Assembly: GCF_964275005.1 (NCBI RefSeq)
Contig: NC_092697.1
Coordinates: 13,003,327-13,067,326, forward strand
Direction: 5' to 3'
DNA from: Diadema setosum
Taxonomy: Eukaryota > Echinodermata > Echinoidea > Diadematoida > Diadematidae
Length of the DNA stretch: 64,000 nucleotides
The position numbers and the translations under genes were made by a program. The notes under the pieces are model-generated. The model saw only the letters and a list, made by a program, of their open reading frames with translations. It had not been told where the DNA came from and did not search any database. How positions within the stretch are numbered: the stretch's first letter is position 1; the number at the start of each line of letters is the position of its first letter. Below, piece by piece: positions 24,245 to 37,039 of this stretch.

Positions 24245-25215
24245 AGACTATAGGTTTCTTCAACGCAGGTATCGAAATCAGTAGCGTCAACTTGACTGGA
24301 TGCTCCGGTTTGCCAGCTATACCTGGCATGTGTGACAAGTCTTGGAAAGCATCTGATAACATTATTTTGTCCTTGTACCGGACCTCTTTGTCTGTTTTAA
24401 GGTCTGATGTCAACACCGCGTGCATAGCAATGAAGTTTTATAACTTATAGCTTTTTTCCAAACCAGCATTCTTTGGATTGCTTGACAGATTTTATCTCTC
24501 TTTTTCCCAGAGAAATCCATGAAAGGTGATATGTCATCACTTCTGTGGGTCAGCTCATACTCATCAGCCATGAAAACTGATAAAATTTCACTTAAAGGGT
24601 TCGAATAGTATTGGTTGAGATGGGGCTTCAGGTTTCCAACGTTGTTGTTGTTTTGTTAGTGTTGTTGTTGTTATTGTTGTTTGATTTGTGTGTTGTTGTT
24701 TTTTTGCAACTGATTGACAAATTGCCTACATCGACGTAAATAAGCTCTGAATTGATAAGTGCTTTTTGTTTAGATTATGAGAAGCCTCTTGTGAAATAAT
24801 ATGAAAGAGCATGCATAGTCTAAATGAAATTCCAAGTTTGTTTGATGAAAATTGGTTTTGAAATGGCAGAGATATCCAAAACAAAGCGATCCTAAAAAGA
24901 GGTAATGTGACTAGGTGATGTGACTCACCTTTTATTACGATTGCTTTTTTTACAAGATTTTTGGAGATCTCGACTGTCTCAAATACGATTTGCATCATAT
25001 GAAACTTTAAATTCCTCTCAGAATAAGCATATTCTCTTTAACATTTCGTAAAGTGGTTTCTTATTGTCTCAAAAAACTTAAAAGGTGAATCCTCATCTCT
25101 ACCAATGCAATATCATTCCTTTAAACTTGTTACTTTGTGATCTTCTATTTTTGTGACCTCACTCTAAAAGCAACGCTCTTTTTAAATTCTTCGAAAAAGA
25201 GAGCCTCATAAAAGT
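24245..25215 (-). pseudogene. Older relic of the same gypsy family (integrase and gag pieces)
   Basis: 24245-24350 matches the integrase-proximal region at 20335-20430 ('caacgcaggtatcg.aatca', 'gacatgtgtgacaagtctt'). 24461-24575 matches the gag/zinc-knuckle region at 21600-21715 ('agcattctttggattgct', 'ctgtgggtcagctcatactc'). 25125-25215 continues at 21725-21815. The intervening protease part is deleted and the gag part is split by a TTAA MITE at 24592-25124. The orientation is the same as the intact copy, and identity is clearly lower. Confidence 0.75.
24592..25124. mobile_element. 533-bp TTAA MITE inserted in the gypsy relic
   Basis: It begins TTAAAGGGTTCGAATAGTAT and ends CCAATGCAATATCATTCC then TTTAA; TTAA is present on both sides. 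The interior matches 46888-47277 ('tttgatgaaaattggtttt.aaatgg', 'gagatatccaaaa'). The interruption of continuous gag sequence defines both boundaries independently. A (GTT)n tract has expanded near the left end. Confidence 0.75.
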
Positions 25216-25880
25216 ACATTTATGAGAGCAGTAAATTCTGGGATGTCAATTCACCATATATTGTATGGAACTGCCTTGAAAGGGCTGTACTTATAACACA
25301 ACCACTCTTTTCTATCGTGCCATTATGTGCATTCACGTTTGCATAGTAAACAATTTAAATATTTATTGACGTGTGACTTGTTTGATAATGGACTATTACA
25401 AATGGCTTTGACTCTAGTGATAAGCATCTATTCAAGGACTTTTAAGGACTCATAAACTCTGCAATCTACTGGTTAAAATTGCATAACTTTGATGTGGCAT
25501 GTGCAGTAAATTATAAATCTACAGAATGCTGCAGTGAAAAAAAAAACGGATGGAAAATTACAGAGATGATTCAGACCTCACAGTGAAGACTGAAAATTAA
25601 CTTTAGTCTTGCAATAGATATTTCCGCTCCGTACTACTCCAAATCATCACATTCGGAGATGTCTGCCAGTCACACGTTTTAGTCCAGCATGATGAGTCCC
25701 TCACACCTGATGGAAATATAATTTAAACGCCCCTTTACAAGGAAGGTAGTCCGTCTCAATTATACTCACGAGATTATGTGTAATCATTCTCCCTAAGCTT
25801 CTGATAAATATTATCCCAGCATTTCATCCATATGCTCTCTATACGTCCTGGTCCTTAAAGCAACATGTTACAAGAAGTGG
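25216..25880. other. Nothing recognised
   Basis: AT-rich sequence without a supportable gene or clear repeat boundary. Confidence 0.4.
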
Positions 25881-27091
25881 TTAAGCCCCTTTTACACTTT
25901 CCCGGATCGCATCACGGATGACCACGGATCGTCGATCCGGGATCATCCGTACTGTTTCCGGCATGACCGTGTTGACTCCGTGAAGTCATCCGGCATCATC
26001 CTTGATCATCCGTCATGTCCGCGGAAAAAATTAAGCTTGCTTAATTTTCATCCCGAACATCACGGATGAAAATCAATACGAACTCTTCCTTGTTGGCACC
26101 ATCTACTCCGTGTTGCCTCCGTATTCCTTCCTTGTATTCACCGGCTACTCCGTGTTGCCTCCGTACTTATTCCGGGACAATCCGTAAAGACATCGGGACG
26201 TCCGTATTAGCATTGGCCCCATCCGGGATGAAAAATTCGTGCATTTTGCCAATACAAGCTCATAAAGTCAATGATATTTGCTCACATCTTCCCACATCAG
26301 TACAGCCATCAACCCCTCATACTCTTCGTATAGTGGTCGTCTGAGAAGCTTAAATGACCCCCACACACCTCCTTGCTGTTTTTTTTTTTTGTGTGTGTGT
26401 TTTGATTAGTTTTGCTTTGTTTTGCTTTGTTTATGTCATGATTTTCCAGAAAAATGAGAGTTTGAAACAAAGAGATTTGCCTTTATGGTGTCGACAAGAA
26501 GAAAAGAGTGTAGGCTGCTGCAGATTTTCTGGGCCCTGTTGCATAAAACCCTTACCGCAGGACTTACCGCTCCTTTCTAGCGGTAAGTCTTCAAATTAGC
26601 GGTAAATTTTATAATCCTTGATGCTGATTGGTTGTGATGCCAAATTTTGACAGTAGTTACCATTAAAATTCAGTGGTAAGTTTTATGCAACGGGCCCCTG
26701 GTGTGCATGTTATACTAAGCTCTGGAGGCATGCCGCCCGAGAATGATAAAGTATCAAAAGCAAAAGCAAAAGTCATCTGTCAATATTTTGGTGATAGCCG
26801 ATTATCCGTGTAAGGACCGCGAAGGGACCCAGTTGCATCCGTGCTCTTCCTTGATATCCGTGTTAGCTCCGTATCTTTTCCGCTGTGGTCCGCGTTCATT
26901 CCTTGTCTGTCCGTGTAGGCACCGTACTTGTCCGTGATGTAGCCTCCGTACTTGTCCGTGTAGACACCCAGTTGGGATCGTGTTCACACCGGCATTGAGA
27001 GGAAAATCGATATTTTGCATGCCGGAACACCACGGATGACGATCCTTGGTCATCCGTGTAGCAATCCGTGAAAGTGTAAAAGGGGCTTTAA
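25881..27091. mobile_element. 1.2-kb TIR element with ATCCGTG sub-repeats
   Basis: The left end TTAAGCCCCTTTTACACTTT and the right end AAAGTGTAAAAGGGGCTTTA form terminal inverted repeats. The outer 150-250 bp on both sides are packed with short 'gatcatccgtg' / 'ccgtgttg.ctccgta' words in opposite orientations, giving a foldback structure. No transposase frame. A second MITE (26531-26698) is nested inside. Confidence 0.7.
26531..26698. mobile_element. 168-bp MITE (GGGCCC(T/G)GTTGCATAAAA)
   Basis: The termini GGGCCCTGTTGCATAAAACC and GGTAAGTTTTATGCAACGGG then CCC are inverted repeats, with inner 'cttaccgct...agcggtaag' palindromes. A second copy in opposite orientation lies at 36226-36388. Confidence 0.8.
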
Positions 27092-28190
27092 TAGTGTGCA
27101 TCACAAAACTTTGCGGAAGAGGAAAAGCATATAAATGAGCTGCGCTTTCGCTCTTTATCGAAACAAATTTCCTCAGACACTGTCTCTTTTCAACGCCTGA
27201 AACTAAATCAATAATAGACAAAAAACTAGAGCAAAACAGTACCTGAAATCTTATGAAATGTAGGCCTAACCCTTTTCAATATAGGGATTACTTAGGTCTT
27301 TAAACTGACAAAATTGGGGTAAGAAAAACACCTGGGAAGACCTTCCTTCATAATGGGCCTGGATATTAGCCTTTTTTTTTTTCATTTCCTCTCTTTTTTT
27401 TTTTCGGCAGTGGAAGTACATTTTATGGCACTTGCGTTAGTCTGTTGTTACATAATGATGAACAGCTTACCAGAATCACTCCGGTACATGTCGAATAACA
27501 TTTGCTAAGAGGGTGAGCATGGAGGTAGAAATTAAAGACTACCGGTACTCTACCTCCATGGAGTGAGAGAAGTATTCAGGTTGAACTGTCTTTTACTCGT
27601 GCCCACGATTCACCAACGTATCAGCTATTATGATTATGTTTAAGGTTATGCTCAACCAGTGGCCATTACCCATGACTCGATTTTTCCGCATGGTTATCTA
27701 TCATCGAACTTGCCACATTTGATTTTGACTTGAAAGGAAATGTGTAAAATCATATTACAAGATGGTGCAAGTTTCATCATAAAAAATGGACATAAAATTC
27801 ATGTAAACAAATAGAAACATCCTTTCAACTAGACATACAAATTCACAGTCTATTTCATGTCCTTTGTTTGTTCACAAATATCTTATTATGGGGTTGTTGT
27901 TGTTTTAGTTGATGGCAATCTTTTACCCAGTGAAAGCTATCGCTGCCTTATACAATGAACATGGCTAGGAATTGCTGTTTGAAATCTATAAACTGTAAGA
28001 TGTGAATTGTCCTTGTTCTCTTGTGTGTGCTGTGCTGTCTCAAATCAACTCGCCCACATCAAGAGTAAACTTCACTCGGTGATAAGGTCACAATCGAGAA
28101 TTTGAGGCTGCAATCCTAGTATGATTTTTGCTCGTTTCAGGACATCTAAATCTGCTAAAACACTTAAGTCAACCAAAATTTTCAGTCTTT
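27092..28190. other. Nothing recognised
   Basis: AT-rich DNA; no gene, RNA gene or repeat boundary could be supported. Confidence 0.4.
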
Positions 28191-28520
28191 CTGAGGCCTA
28201 CTACAATAATCGTCGCTGATACGGCGAAGTGACACAAACCCAAATTTTGGTCAGATTTTTGATTTTGAGTTTTTGTCATTAAAAGATTGCTTTTGAGGTA
28301 CTCTAACAACTATCAAAATTTCGTGCCGTGAAAACTCATATTTTTTGAGAAAAATGAGAAAATGTAAATGTAAAAAATCCCGACCTTGGCATATCGAGAG
28401 TTGACGAACTGACGAAAAGTGTGTTCGTCGCTTCGCCGGCTTTTGTTTATGCATGGAGTGAATTGCATGTAAGAAGTTGACGAATTGACGAAATCAAGTC
28501 CCTTCCGTAAGTAATCGAAG
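28191..28520. repeat. GACGAA(C/T)TGACGAA repeat, copy 1
   Basis: Contains 'gatacggcgaagtgac', 'gttgacgaactgacgaaaag' and 'ttgacgaattgacgaaatc'. A relative in opposite orientation at 34950-35340 ends in 'gttcgccgtatcaccgac'. Probably an old non-autonomous transposon; boundaries uncertain. Confidence 0.4.
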
Positions 28521-28880
28521 GAAAATGTAGATTTCGTAGTTTTTCCTCTCATAAATTTGTTTGTAAATGCCTTTAGGACGTATATAATGTACCCTGATAG
28601 TATTCATTCAGAAAAGGTACAAATATTCATTTTGTCCTCAATCGCTATGTTTACGATCGTTGTTTAAGGTCTAGGCATCCTAGTCCCACACATACATAAA
28701 TCTGCTTGTTGACCCTAGCATAAATGTCACGGCGAATCTGCGTGTCACTGTCAGACACTGTTTTATATTTGAAATGAGAGTTACAGTGTGACAATTTTGT
28801 CAAGTACTAGTACTAGATGTATCTAGAGAGTCTGAAATCTATAGAATGTCTGAAATCGTGGTTTAGAGCTGGGACTGAGA

Positions 28881-29222
28881 AACTAGAAGTTAAGCTAGTT
28901 AGCTAGATTCGTTGATCTAGAGAAGTGTAGAACCCCTACTAGGCCTAGGGCCTACGGCCCTAGGCCTGGCGGTCTAGGATAGAATATAGACTGTTTAACG
29001 TTAGGCCTAGAGGGAGAATTAGAGACTCTTATTCTTAAATGGTATAACGGTTAGGTGTAGGGACTGTAGTAGAAATTTCTACTACACCTAACCGTTTTAC
29101 CATTTAAGAATAAGAGTCTTTAATTCTAGGCCTACACTAGATCTATAGTCTATCCTATTATTCCTAGACCTACCTAGGGGTTCTAGATCAACGATTCTAG
29201 TTTAACTTCCAGCTAAATTCCA
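28881..29222. repeat. 342-bp long inverted repeat (about 165-bp arms)
   Basis: The arms are nearly continuous around the self-complementary centre AGTAGAAATTTCTACT at 29068-29083. Strong blocks include 'ctcttattcttaaatggta', 'acggttaggtgtag' and 'cgttgatctag'. Additional CTAGGCCTAG palindromes sit in the left arm. A third partial arm with the same words follows at 29222-29300. It would fold into a long, imperfect hairpin if transcribed. Confidence 0.8.
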
Positions 29223-29300
29223 ATGGTATAACGGTTGGGTGTAGTAGAAATTTAAGAATAAGAGTCTTTAGTCAGGCCTACACTAGCAAATCTGGGCCTA

Positions 29301-30300
29301 TCTATAGGCCCGTACTTCAATGCTGGTAACGGATTAGTACCGGTAGTAGAACTAGAAGTATTACTATTAACATTCTAGTATTATGAGACAACAGGCAACA
29401 AATCGTAGCAAATCAATTTCATGATGACATGACAACAGTCCGTGATCAGAGTCTGACTGTGGCTGCACTTCAGGCCCTGACCTAACCGTGTCCAGCCCCA
29501 CTGGAAAGCCAATATAACTATACCCTGGATAATAATGGTACAAATGGTTCCTCAGACAGTGTAACTCAGGCCTGGGGACTGTTGGTACCAGCATATTGAT
29601 CATTGTTTAACAAAACTGGTGGGGATAGTGTAGCTTTAGGATTTCTTCTTGGTACCGGTAATCCTTAGACATATCCAAAAATATGTTGTAGGCATTTGAC
29701 AAAGTGTAGGCCCTATGGCAGTCAAAGACAAAGCTAGTGTAGGTGGTCATCCAAGTTCTTCTCAATACTGCCAATGTGTGTATGAATAATAGATACCACT
29801 TGGTCTAGATATCCTACCACTGTAAAACTAGTAGTTACGCTGTTATGTTACGTGTACCTACTTTTCTAGTGTACTTCTCTAAATTATGCAAGAATTTATT
29901 TATAAAATCTACAGTAGATAAACATAAAGATTCTGACCACCAAAAAAAAAAAAAAAAAAAAAAACTGTGTCTAGATCTATCTTTATAGATACAGATCTGA
30001 GGTAGATGTAGACCTTGTAACCAGGATGCTCATTGATAAGACCTAGTATAATCTGAGGTCATTAATCCCAAACTATGGGCCTACATGTTGAAATGAGACA
30101 ACACAAAATTAATGAATTGTCTTTTTGTTCAATAATCAAAAACTTCAAAAAAGAAAAAAAGAAAAATAAGGTCTGTGTACATGTGTAGTGCATAGTTATG
30201 TTAATAGATTTCAAATTTGATACAGATGCCAGAAATAACATGTAATATATGTAACATATATACTCAAACAAGAGCTGTGATGCACACTTTTTATTTTGTA
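29301..30300. other. Nothing recognised; A-run at 29942-29964
   Basis: No gene seen. A 23-bp poly-A run at about 29942 could be a retro-tail, but no element body is recognisable beside it. Confidence 0.4.
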
Positions 30301-31250
30301 TTCACATCATTGATTGCAGTGTTACAACCAGACTTCTGAACCTTGCTACAAAGCCCAGAGTCAGACCGCTGAACTTTAGCCGGCCCAGAACCAAGCTGCT
30401 GAGTACGTCCCCACAAGAGCTAGACTTCTATGGAAGTCCAGCGAGCTCGTCAAGATTCATCTAGGGCAAAATGCAAGTGTTTTAGTTTGAACTTTTGACT
30501 ACTATACAGCATTATGTGTATTTTCTAAAACTGCAATTACAACATTGTCTCTGAATTCTTAGTTGCATAGTCACAGTCAAGAGAAGTTAAAAAGAAACAA
30601 TGGTTGTTGTTATGTCAAACTAGATAATTGAAAATAAGCATTCTTTTTTTTTTTTGTAGTCATAATGTTGTAATCAAAAGTGACACTTCTAGGAATTGTA
30701 TGCATTTTTTTTTTTACTTGACATACTGATCAAACCAAAAAGATTAATATCATGAAACTGGGTGGACCCACTTGTCTTCATTTAAAGAAGTCAATTTAGG
30801 CCTGTGGGAGGCGGAAGGGGCAAATACTGTATAAGAGTCAAGAGGATCAGGATGGAAAGTTGTCATAAAAAAAAAATGCTGAAAGCAATCAGTCATCAGA
30901 TGACAATTACACTGACAAGTATATCTCTGTTTTCATTTGTTATCGTCAATGATTGTTTCCTAGCACTAGAAACAAAACTGAGTTATAAAGTACATACAAT
31001 AGTGTACTGTTCAATTTCCTTAATTCAGTACTGAAATATTTTCATGCTCTTAGAAAGCTGCAAACAGGAATACCCTGCATTATCTATGATTTGAAACTAG
31101 TACACCTCCTTTTCACAACTATGCATTTCCTCAGTTTGATGGAGACTGCCCAAAAGCATCTCCAACATGCTTCAAACACCCTGCAAACTGCAATACATGT
31201 GTATGCTTTTAATCTGTATTATGATAGAGACCCAAAGATATAACTCTCCT

Positions 31251-31510
31251 TGCATTTGAATGAACTTTAAACAGTCAAGGACCAGACAATGGTAGAACTT
31301 CACCCAGCTATAGAGAGACAGGCTGCAGCTGAGTCTCATCCAGGTGTATGGCGCGACTGCAGCTGAACTTCACCCAGCCAAGAATCAGACTGATACACTC
31401 CATCCAATTCAGAGGTAAGGGCAGGAGAGCAAGGTGTTCATCAAATGGTCAATCGACTTTGGGATGGACGTCCTGCTGTCTTTATTTGGTATGTTCAGTA
31501 ATTATTTCAT
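31251..31510 (+). repeat. Exon-like duplicated block, copy A (interrupted frame)
   Basis: It shares 'atttgaatgaactttaaacag', 'caaggaccaga', 'aacttca.cca' and a terminal 'ctgtctttatttggtatgttca' with copy B at 31843-31993. AG precedes and GT follows the shared core. The frame that is open in copy B is stopped by TAG here. Confidence 0.5.
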
Positions 31511-31868
31511 AGCTCCTAAAACAAACTTGTTCTTTGATGTACTGTGATTATTTGTGATTACAACCCCTATTTCTTATATCGAAACAACTTCCTGCTATTA
31601 CAATGTTGAAAAAAAACAACAATATTCTGCAGAGTTAATCATTTCAACCTGTAAAAACTCCTTATTACAGCTTGTCACTTGATACTAGTAAATCATTCAA
31701 TCTTTCAACATCAGTTGTGGGGCTTTTCAGTTTGATGTTATTGCTAGTTATAGTGAAAGCTAGAAATACACCCATCTCTAACATACTTTCTAATCATACC
31801 ATGTCAGGCACTCTGTGTTTTGTTTGTATAATCTTAGCTGTTCTTGTATTTGAATAAACTCCAAACAG

Positions 31869-31974
31869 GCAAGGACCAGAAAACAGGTGAACTTCATCCA
31901 TTTCAGAGTGAAGGACTTGGGTCAAGGTGCAAATGGAAAAGTCCTAGACATGGATAGTCCACTGTCTTCATTTG
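31869..31974 (+). other. Exon-like block, copy B, open 106 nt (candidate exon)
   Basis: AAACAG precedes it and GTATGT follows, as for an exon, and one frame is open throughout (35 codons plus one base). The translation includes the Gly-rich stretch DLGQGANGKVLDM. This resembles a nucleotide-binding loop, but it is too short to name a family. The paralogous block at 31251-31510 is not open. It could equally be a non-coding RNA exon or a repeat. Other parts of 30310-33340 share words ('acaaccagact', 'ctgaacttcac') and appear to be more distant duplicates. Confidence 0.25.
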
Positions 31975-31993
31975 GTATGTTCAATCATTTTTT

Positions 31994-34949
31994 TTTTTTT
32001 TTTTTAGCTCTTAAAAACAAGCAATGGACTAGAAACTGTATATTGATATCCATCTATAAAAGAACACAGGCATGCTTTTCTCAAATAATTACCGGTAAAT
32101 CTGAAAGTATTAAGACTTTCCCTAAATAAACAACTTCAATAAAGATTGAAGTCAACCAATTTCAGGTGATGGCTTATGAGATGCAGGGAATTCATTCTTT
32201 CATATTCTAGCTATTATTGTAGACTAGGTGACAGGCCATCTCACCTCTTATGTGGACTGTTCTATAAAGAAGTAATGAAGAAACTAGTGCATTTATAGAC
32301 CCCGTTTGGATGTTGTTTTTATGCCGAAGTCTGTGTAGTTCGTAATTGGGGCTTCAGTATTGCTATCAATAAATGAAATTGATAAATGCACTGGCATAGC
32401 AATGCAGCTGACTTGTTGCATATCCTGTTGAATCATATTTAATTTTTACCTCGGAACCTCCGATTTACACGAAGTAAGTTACAATGCTGTACAACAAAAA
32501 CAAAAAATTGATTTAGTGTTTGCTGACATGAATGTAAATTTCCGTCAAAGGAATTTTTTTTTTTTTTGCTTGCGCTGTGATGACAGTCGCGAATGCAGAT
32601 TTCATAGTGACTCTTTAATAGATCATTATGACAAAATCTTCCAACACAACAAAAATTTCTGAAATACTATGTCTTTCAAGTACATGTAAGTTCAAATTCA
32701 GATAAGTTCAATATCAAGTCTTTTTAGGCTATCATGTGAAAAAATAAGAAAAAGTCTATTGTTGTGTGGTGTAGTTCAAACACATGATAATGAATTTCAA
32801 ATTCCATGTGTATGCTACAAATAACATGTATAATGTCAAATTTATAAAACATGTTGACTGTTTATTTTTTGACTGATTCTTTAATTTGTGTTCACATTAA
32901 TATTATCAGCTTTATCTGATAATCCCTTCACTATTGTTGCTATGGAGCTTTCCATTATACTTTTGTCTTTTTCATGGTACTGGTAATATTAATCTCTTAA
33001 GTAGACCCGATACTTCAGAGCCCATTTCTCAGTATACTTTTCCAGAGTGTGTACTTCTTTCCAACATTCAAATAGGTTACAAGAATCAATTTCAATTCAG
33101 TTATAGACCATTAAAGGTTGAGAGTCTGCTTATGCAGAATGTACTATTTAACTAAAAATCCATGTTTGAGGATTTTTTTTTTTTTTTTTAATGTAGGGTA
33201 ACAATTGCAGTATTAGGCATTGAGCTACAACCAGACTGTTGCGGTCTAACCCCTGAACTTCACTCAGAGTTTTGTCGTAGATGAGTCCATAGGCGATGGT
33301 ATAAGTGCTCTGCCAGATATCAACCAAACCAGAAAAAAGACAAATCCCCTTTGAAAAAAAAAAGCAAAGTAAACAAAACAAAATAAAGCAAAAACAAAAC
33401 AGAAAAAGAATAAATAGTATAGGGGTTAATCATAGCACCAGGAAAGTCAAACAGATTCATAAGTGAAAGGAGGCATTTCAAAATGGACAAATGCAAATCT
33501 CTTTGAGCTTAATTTTATCATTATATCATCATTACTATTGTTATCATTATAATTATCATCATTTTCATTATTACTATTATTAGTATCATCATTGTTACAT
33601 TGATACAGAGAACCTCAGAGTGCAATGAGTGTGAACTGGAACGCATGTCAGTATATGCGAGTAAATCTCTGCCATGATAGATTTGCTGGCAGTTCAGCTG
33701 CTTTCTTGATTTGCTTGATAAACTATGACAAATATTTCTAATGATTATGAAAGATATAATAGCCATCTATTGTCATGTTGCCATGCATTCTTAATATTTC
33801 TACTTCCAGGCGTGTGACAGCAAACTTTATGTAACCCAGTTAGTAAATTTTATTTATCTGTGCAATTTCATTTGATTTTTTGTTTTTAATTCAAGTTCCA
33901 TATTCCACATTCCATTTTCAGGTTTCATATTCCATTTGATTTCAGAGTAAAATATGTATAAGACAACATTCAATTTTAGACATAATTTCACAAACGCATA
34001 AGGACATGTAATACAATGATGTGTGAATATGAGGAACCTACTAAAAGCAATGCTTGTAGGATTTGAAAAGAAGAATAAAGAATAGCTTACTAATCACTGT
34101 ACTCCTGTAATATAATAAATCTAAAGTGATTTTCAACTCGTAAGTTATTGGGTGACAAAATGCTCTTTTGTGTTTGTGTATGTATGAGGGAGAGATTGTG
34201 TGTGTGTGTGTGTGTGTGTTCTTGTCTATGTCTGAATGTTTCCTTGAGTTTTATATTTTGATTACAAGTGTACTTCCTACTGTTTTGCAAGTTCACTTGC
34301 AAAATCACCACAAAAAAAAAAAAATCTGCAATATAACTAAATGTGACATGATGCAAAACGGTGATGATACGTTTATTTGCTAGCTGAGAGTTGTGTGAGA
34401 GAGACAAAGGCGGCATGTACGTATTTTCCTAGGAGCCCCTCCTTAAATTTCCTTTATGTATCGTTCCCACTGAAGGACAGTGTTTGGTGAGGTGGTTCAC
34501 CCCATTTACGCTTTTAAATAGAGACGACACATCTGATATAGAAGGATACAGAAAAAGATATACTGAAACATTAAATAGACCGAAAGTCATAGAGCTCCAA
34601 TGTGCAAGACGGAATCACACCAGAAAATGCTAGAAATGATGAAAAAACACTGACCTAATGAACACTAATTTTTTTTTTATTATTGCTTTTCATGTTGAAG
34701 TTTTTTTTTTTCTTAACCAAATGATGTGAAAAAGGGGAAGAATAGAGAGCACATAGGTACATGTACATAATATATTAACAAGAACACAAGTTGATTTGTC
34801 AATGAACCATGGAAATCCACAGAACGAGGGGAAAAACAACAAATTACGTCTATATTATTTTGTTGTTTTGGCGTGGTACCTGGTCTAAAACTCCAGGCAT
34901 GACAAAAGAACATTTACATTTTTAGAGCATGGGCCGAACCATGTAATAA
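31994..34949. other. Non-coding DNA with simple repeats
   Basis: ATC/ATT trinucleotide runs at 33519-33600 and a (GT)n tract at 34197-34219. Around 33195-33340 is a possible distant relative of the 30310 block. No supportable gene. Confidence 0.4.
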
Positions 34950-35340
34950 GTGACAAATATCATCATTCCCATTGACTTACACGCATTGCGCCTACGCGCC
35001 GAGATTCGACGAAGTGACGCACAGCGGTATTTGTCACTTCGTCGTACTCGCCCTTATACACGGGGTCTATGGAAATCGCAAAAAGGGGGAATTCGACGAA
35101 CTGACGTTCCTTGTTTCCACATTATTCTCATTAACAGTAGCCTTTGTTTCTCTGTGAAAACAACATTTTCTGAAAGCATAACTCTTACTCTCACCACTTT
35201 CAAAACATCTCATCAGTTTGATGGGGAGAAGGTATGAAATTAGTGCATTGCCGCTACCCATTTTTTTCAAATGCGATTTTCTCGGAATTGTGTTTTTGCG
35301 CTGCGCGGCGGTTTTCGTCGGTTCGCCGTATCACCGACTA
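34950..35340. repeat. GACGAACTGACG repeat, copy 2
   Basis: Contains 'attcgacgaagtgacgcac', 'gtcacttcgtcgtact', 'attcgacgaactgacg' and 'ggttcgccgtatcaccgac'. It is related to 28191-28520 in opposite orientation. Confidence 0.4.
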
Positions 35341-35814
35341 ACCTATCTTTGGAGTTTTACCATTGGTTTCACAGCAACATGCTGTTAATTTATAATTCAT
35401 TGATGCCACATCAAAGTTTTGCATTTTTAATCGCTTACATATCCTGCCTGTCAGTGCTTTTCCATGAAAACCGACGGCAAAAGTCCATTAATGGATGATT
35501 ATCACTAGAGCCAACGGGTCCATTATTCATGGTCCAATATCACAAAAGTCAAGCGAAGCGGGAAAGATGTAAGAGGACAACATACCACCCCACCCTCACA
35601 ATTTCATTATGCAGTTTGTTCACATGGCAACGTTTAACTCCAATGTACAACATAGAAACATGGCCTAATGCGATAAGTGATTGGACTCCTCCACTGAATG
35701 ACCCAAACAGATGCCAGGGACACTGATTGAGACATCACTATTTGTATTTAGATTGATGCAACATTTTTAAAGATATCATTGCTTAGGGCCCCGTTGTAAT
35801 TTTTTTTTTTTTGG

Positions 35815-35985
35815 GACATACGGTATTATTCATTGTTGTATGTTTTGTTGTACTTTTGCTGTACATTGTACAAAGGCAATGAAGAAGAAAATGCAACTTA
35901 TATTTATGTTTGTATATGAATGTGTATGTACAATGATGATACAGAAACCAATAAATCAAAATCAAAATCAAATCAAAAATCAAAT
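35815..35985 (+). mobile_element. 3' tail of the same LINE family as 14695-15014
   Basis: It shares 'tacggtattattcattg', 'ctgtacattgtacaaaggcaatgaagaa' and the A-rich (TCAAAA)n end with the copy at 14695-15014. It is truncated to under 200 bp. Non-coding. Confidence 0.65.
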
Positions 35986-36225
35986 GGCTATATATGTTAC
36001 CTTTTGTGTCTTACTGATCATATCCTTGTTCTAATGCAACAACAATTTATAGTGTATATGCCAAAGTAGGCTTTATATGCAAATGTTCTACTCCGGAAAC
36101 CAATGATAGCTCGGTCACAGTAATGGGTCACATTTTAGTATAGTTTTTTTTTTTTTTTTTTTGTCTTCTTTTTTTATCACATAGGCATACCCCGCTTTCC
36201 TTATTTGGTACCATTAAATCACCTG

Positions 36226-36388
36226 GGGCCCGTTGCATAAAACTTACCAATGAATTTCAATGGTAACTACCGTCAAAATTAGGCAACCAATCAGCATCAA
36301 GGATTATAAAATTTACTGCTAATTTGAAGACTTACCGCTAAAAAGGTGTGGTAAGTCCAGCGGTAAGAGTTTTATGCAACAGGGCCCT
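36226..36388. mobile_element. 163-bp MITE, second copy (GGGCCCGTTGCATAAAACTT)
   Basis: The termini GGGCCCGTTGCATAAAACTT and AGTTTTATGCAACAGGGCCC are inverted. The interior matches 26531-26698 in reverse orientation ('aattttgacggtagttacc', 'ccttgatgctgattggtt'). Confidence 0.8.
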
Positions 36389-37039
36389 GGTCTTATCTTC
36401 TATCCGTTCCCCATTTCTTTTTCACAAACACTGATTACTCGGGGGCTTACAGCCAAACAAGCTATGGCTTTCATGTAGGTACCGTCATACTTCTCTTCGT
36501 ACAACCCCATTTCGATTTTGACCAGTTATCATTGCAATTACTGTGTTATCACCATGTATATTGTTTGTTTTCTGCACATTGTTTACAAGGTAAAAGAACT
36601 TGTGTTATTATTTCTGTTGAAAATAAATGAATTGAAATTGAATTGAAAATAACAGGGCTTGAACCGAATCCGTAGATAACTGTAGTAAAGTACTTAAATA
36701 TTCCGGCCACTTGGGAAAGTTGAGCCTATATGCCATTATAAGTCAAATGGAAAATGTTGGGTCAAAGTGGTAAAAAGTTTAAACGAGCTATCAAGTAGTC
36801 TGTGGAACATCTTTAGAAGAGTTTGCGTGAAGTACTATTAACCTTGTTCCTCGTAAGCCATTTTCAATATGTTCACAGCTCTGAGCCAGAGTGCTCATGC
36901 AAGAACAGCAAACACAGTTATCTACTACTGGATAGCATCCAAGACAGCAGATATTATCTTAATAAGTCTCCTACCCACATTTTCTATTCCTAAAGGATAT
37001 TTTTGTCAGACATTCAGGAGGAGGATGTCGACATTTTTT
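36389..37039. other. Nothing recognised except a short LINE-type tail
   Basis: At 36590-36650 'gttgaaaataaatgaattgaaattgaattg' looks like another truncated retrotransposon tail. No gene. Confidence 0.4.

Noticed and set aside
31869..31974. Protein kinase glycine loop (LGQGANGKV)
   Set aside because: The motif is too short, the residues after the final Val do not fit a kinase N-lobe, and the duplicate block is not open.
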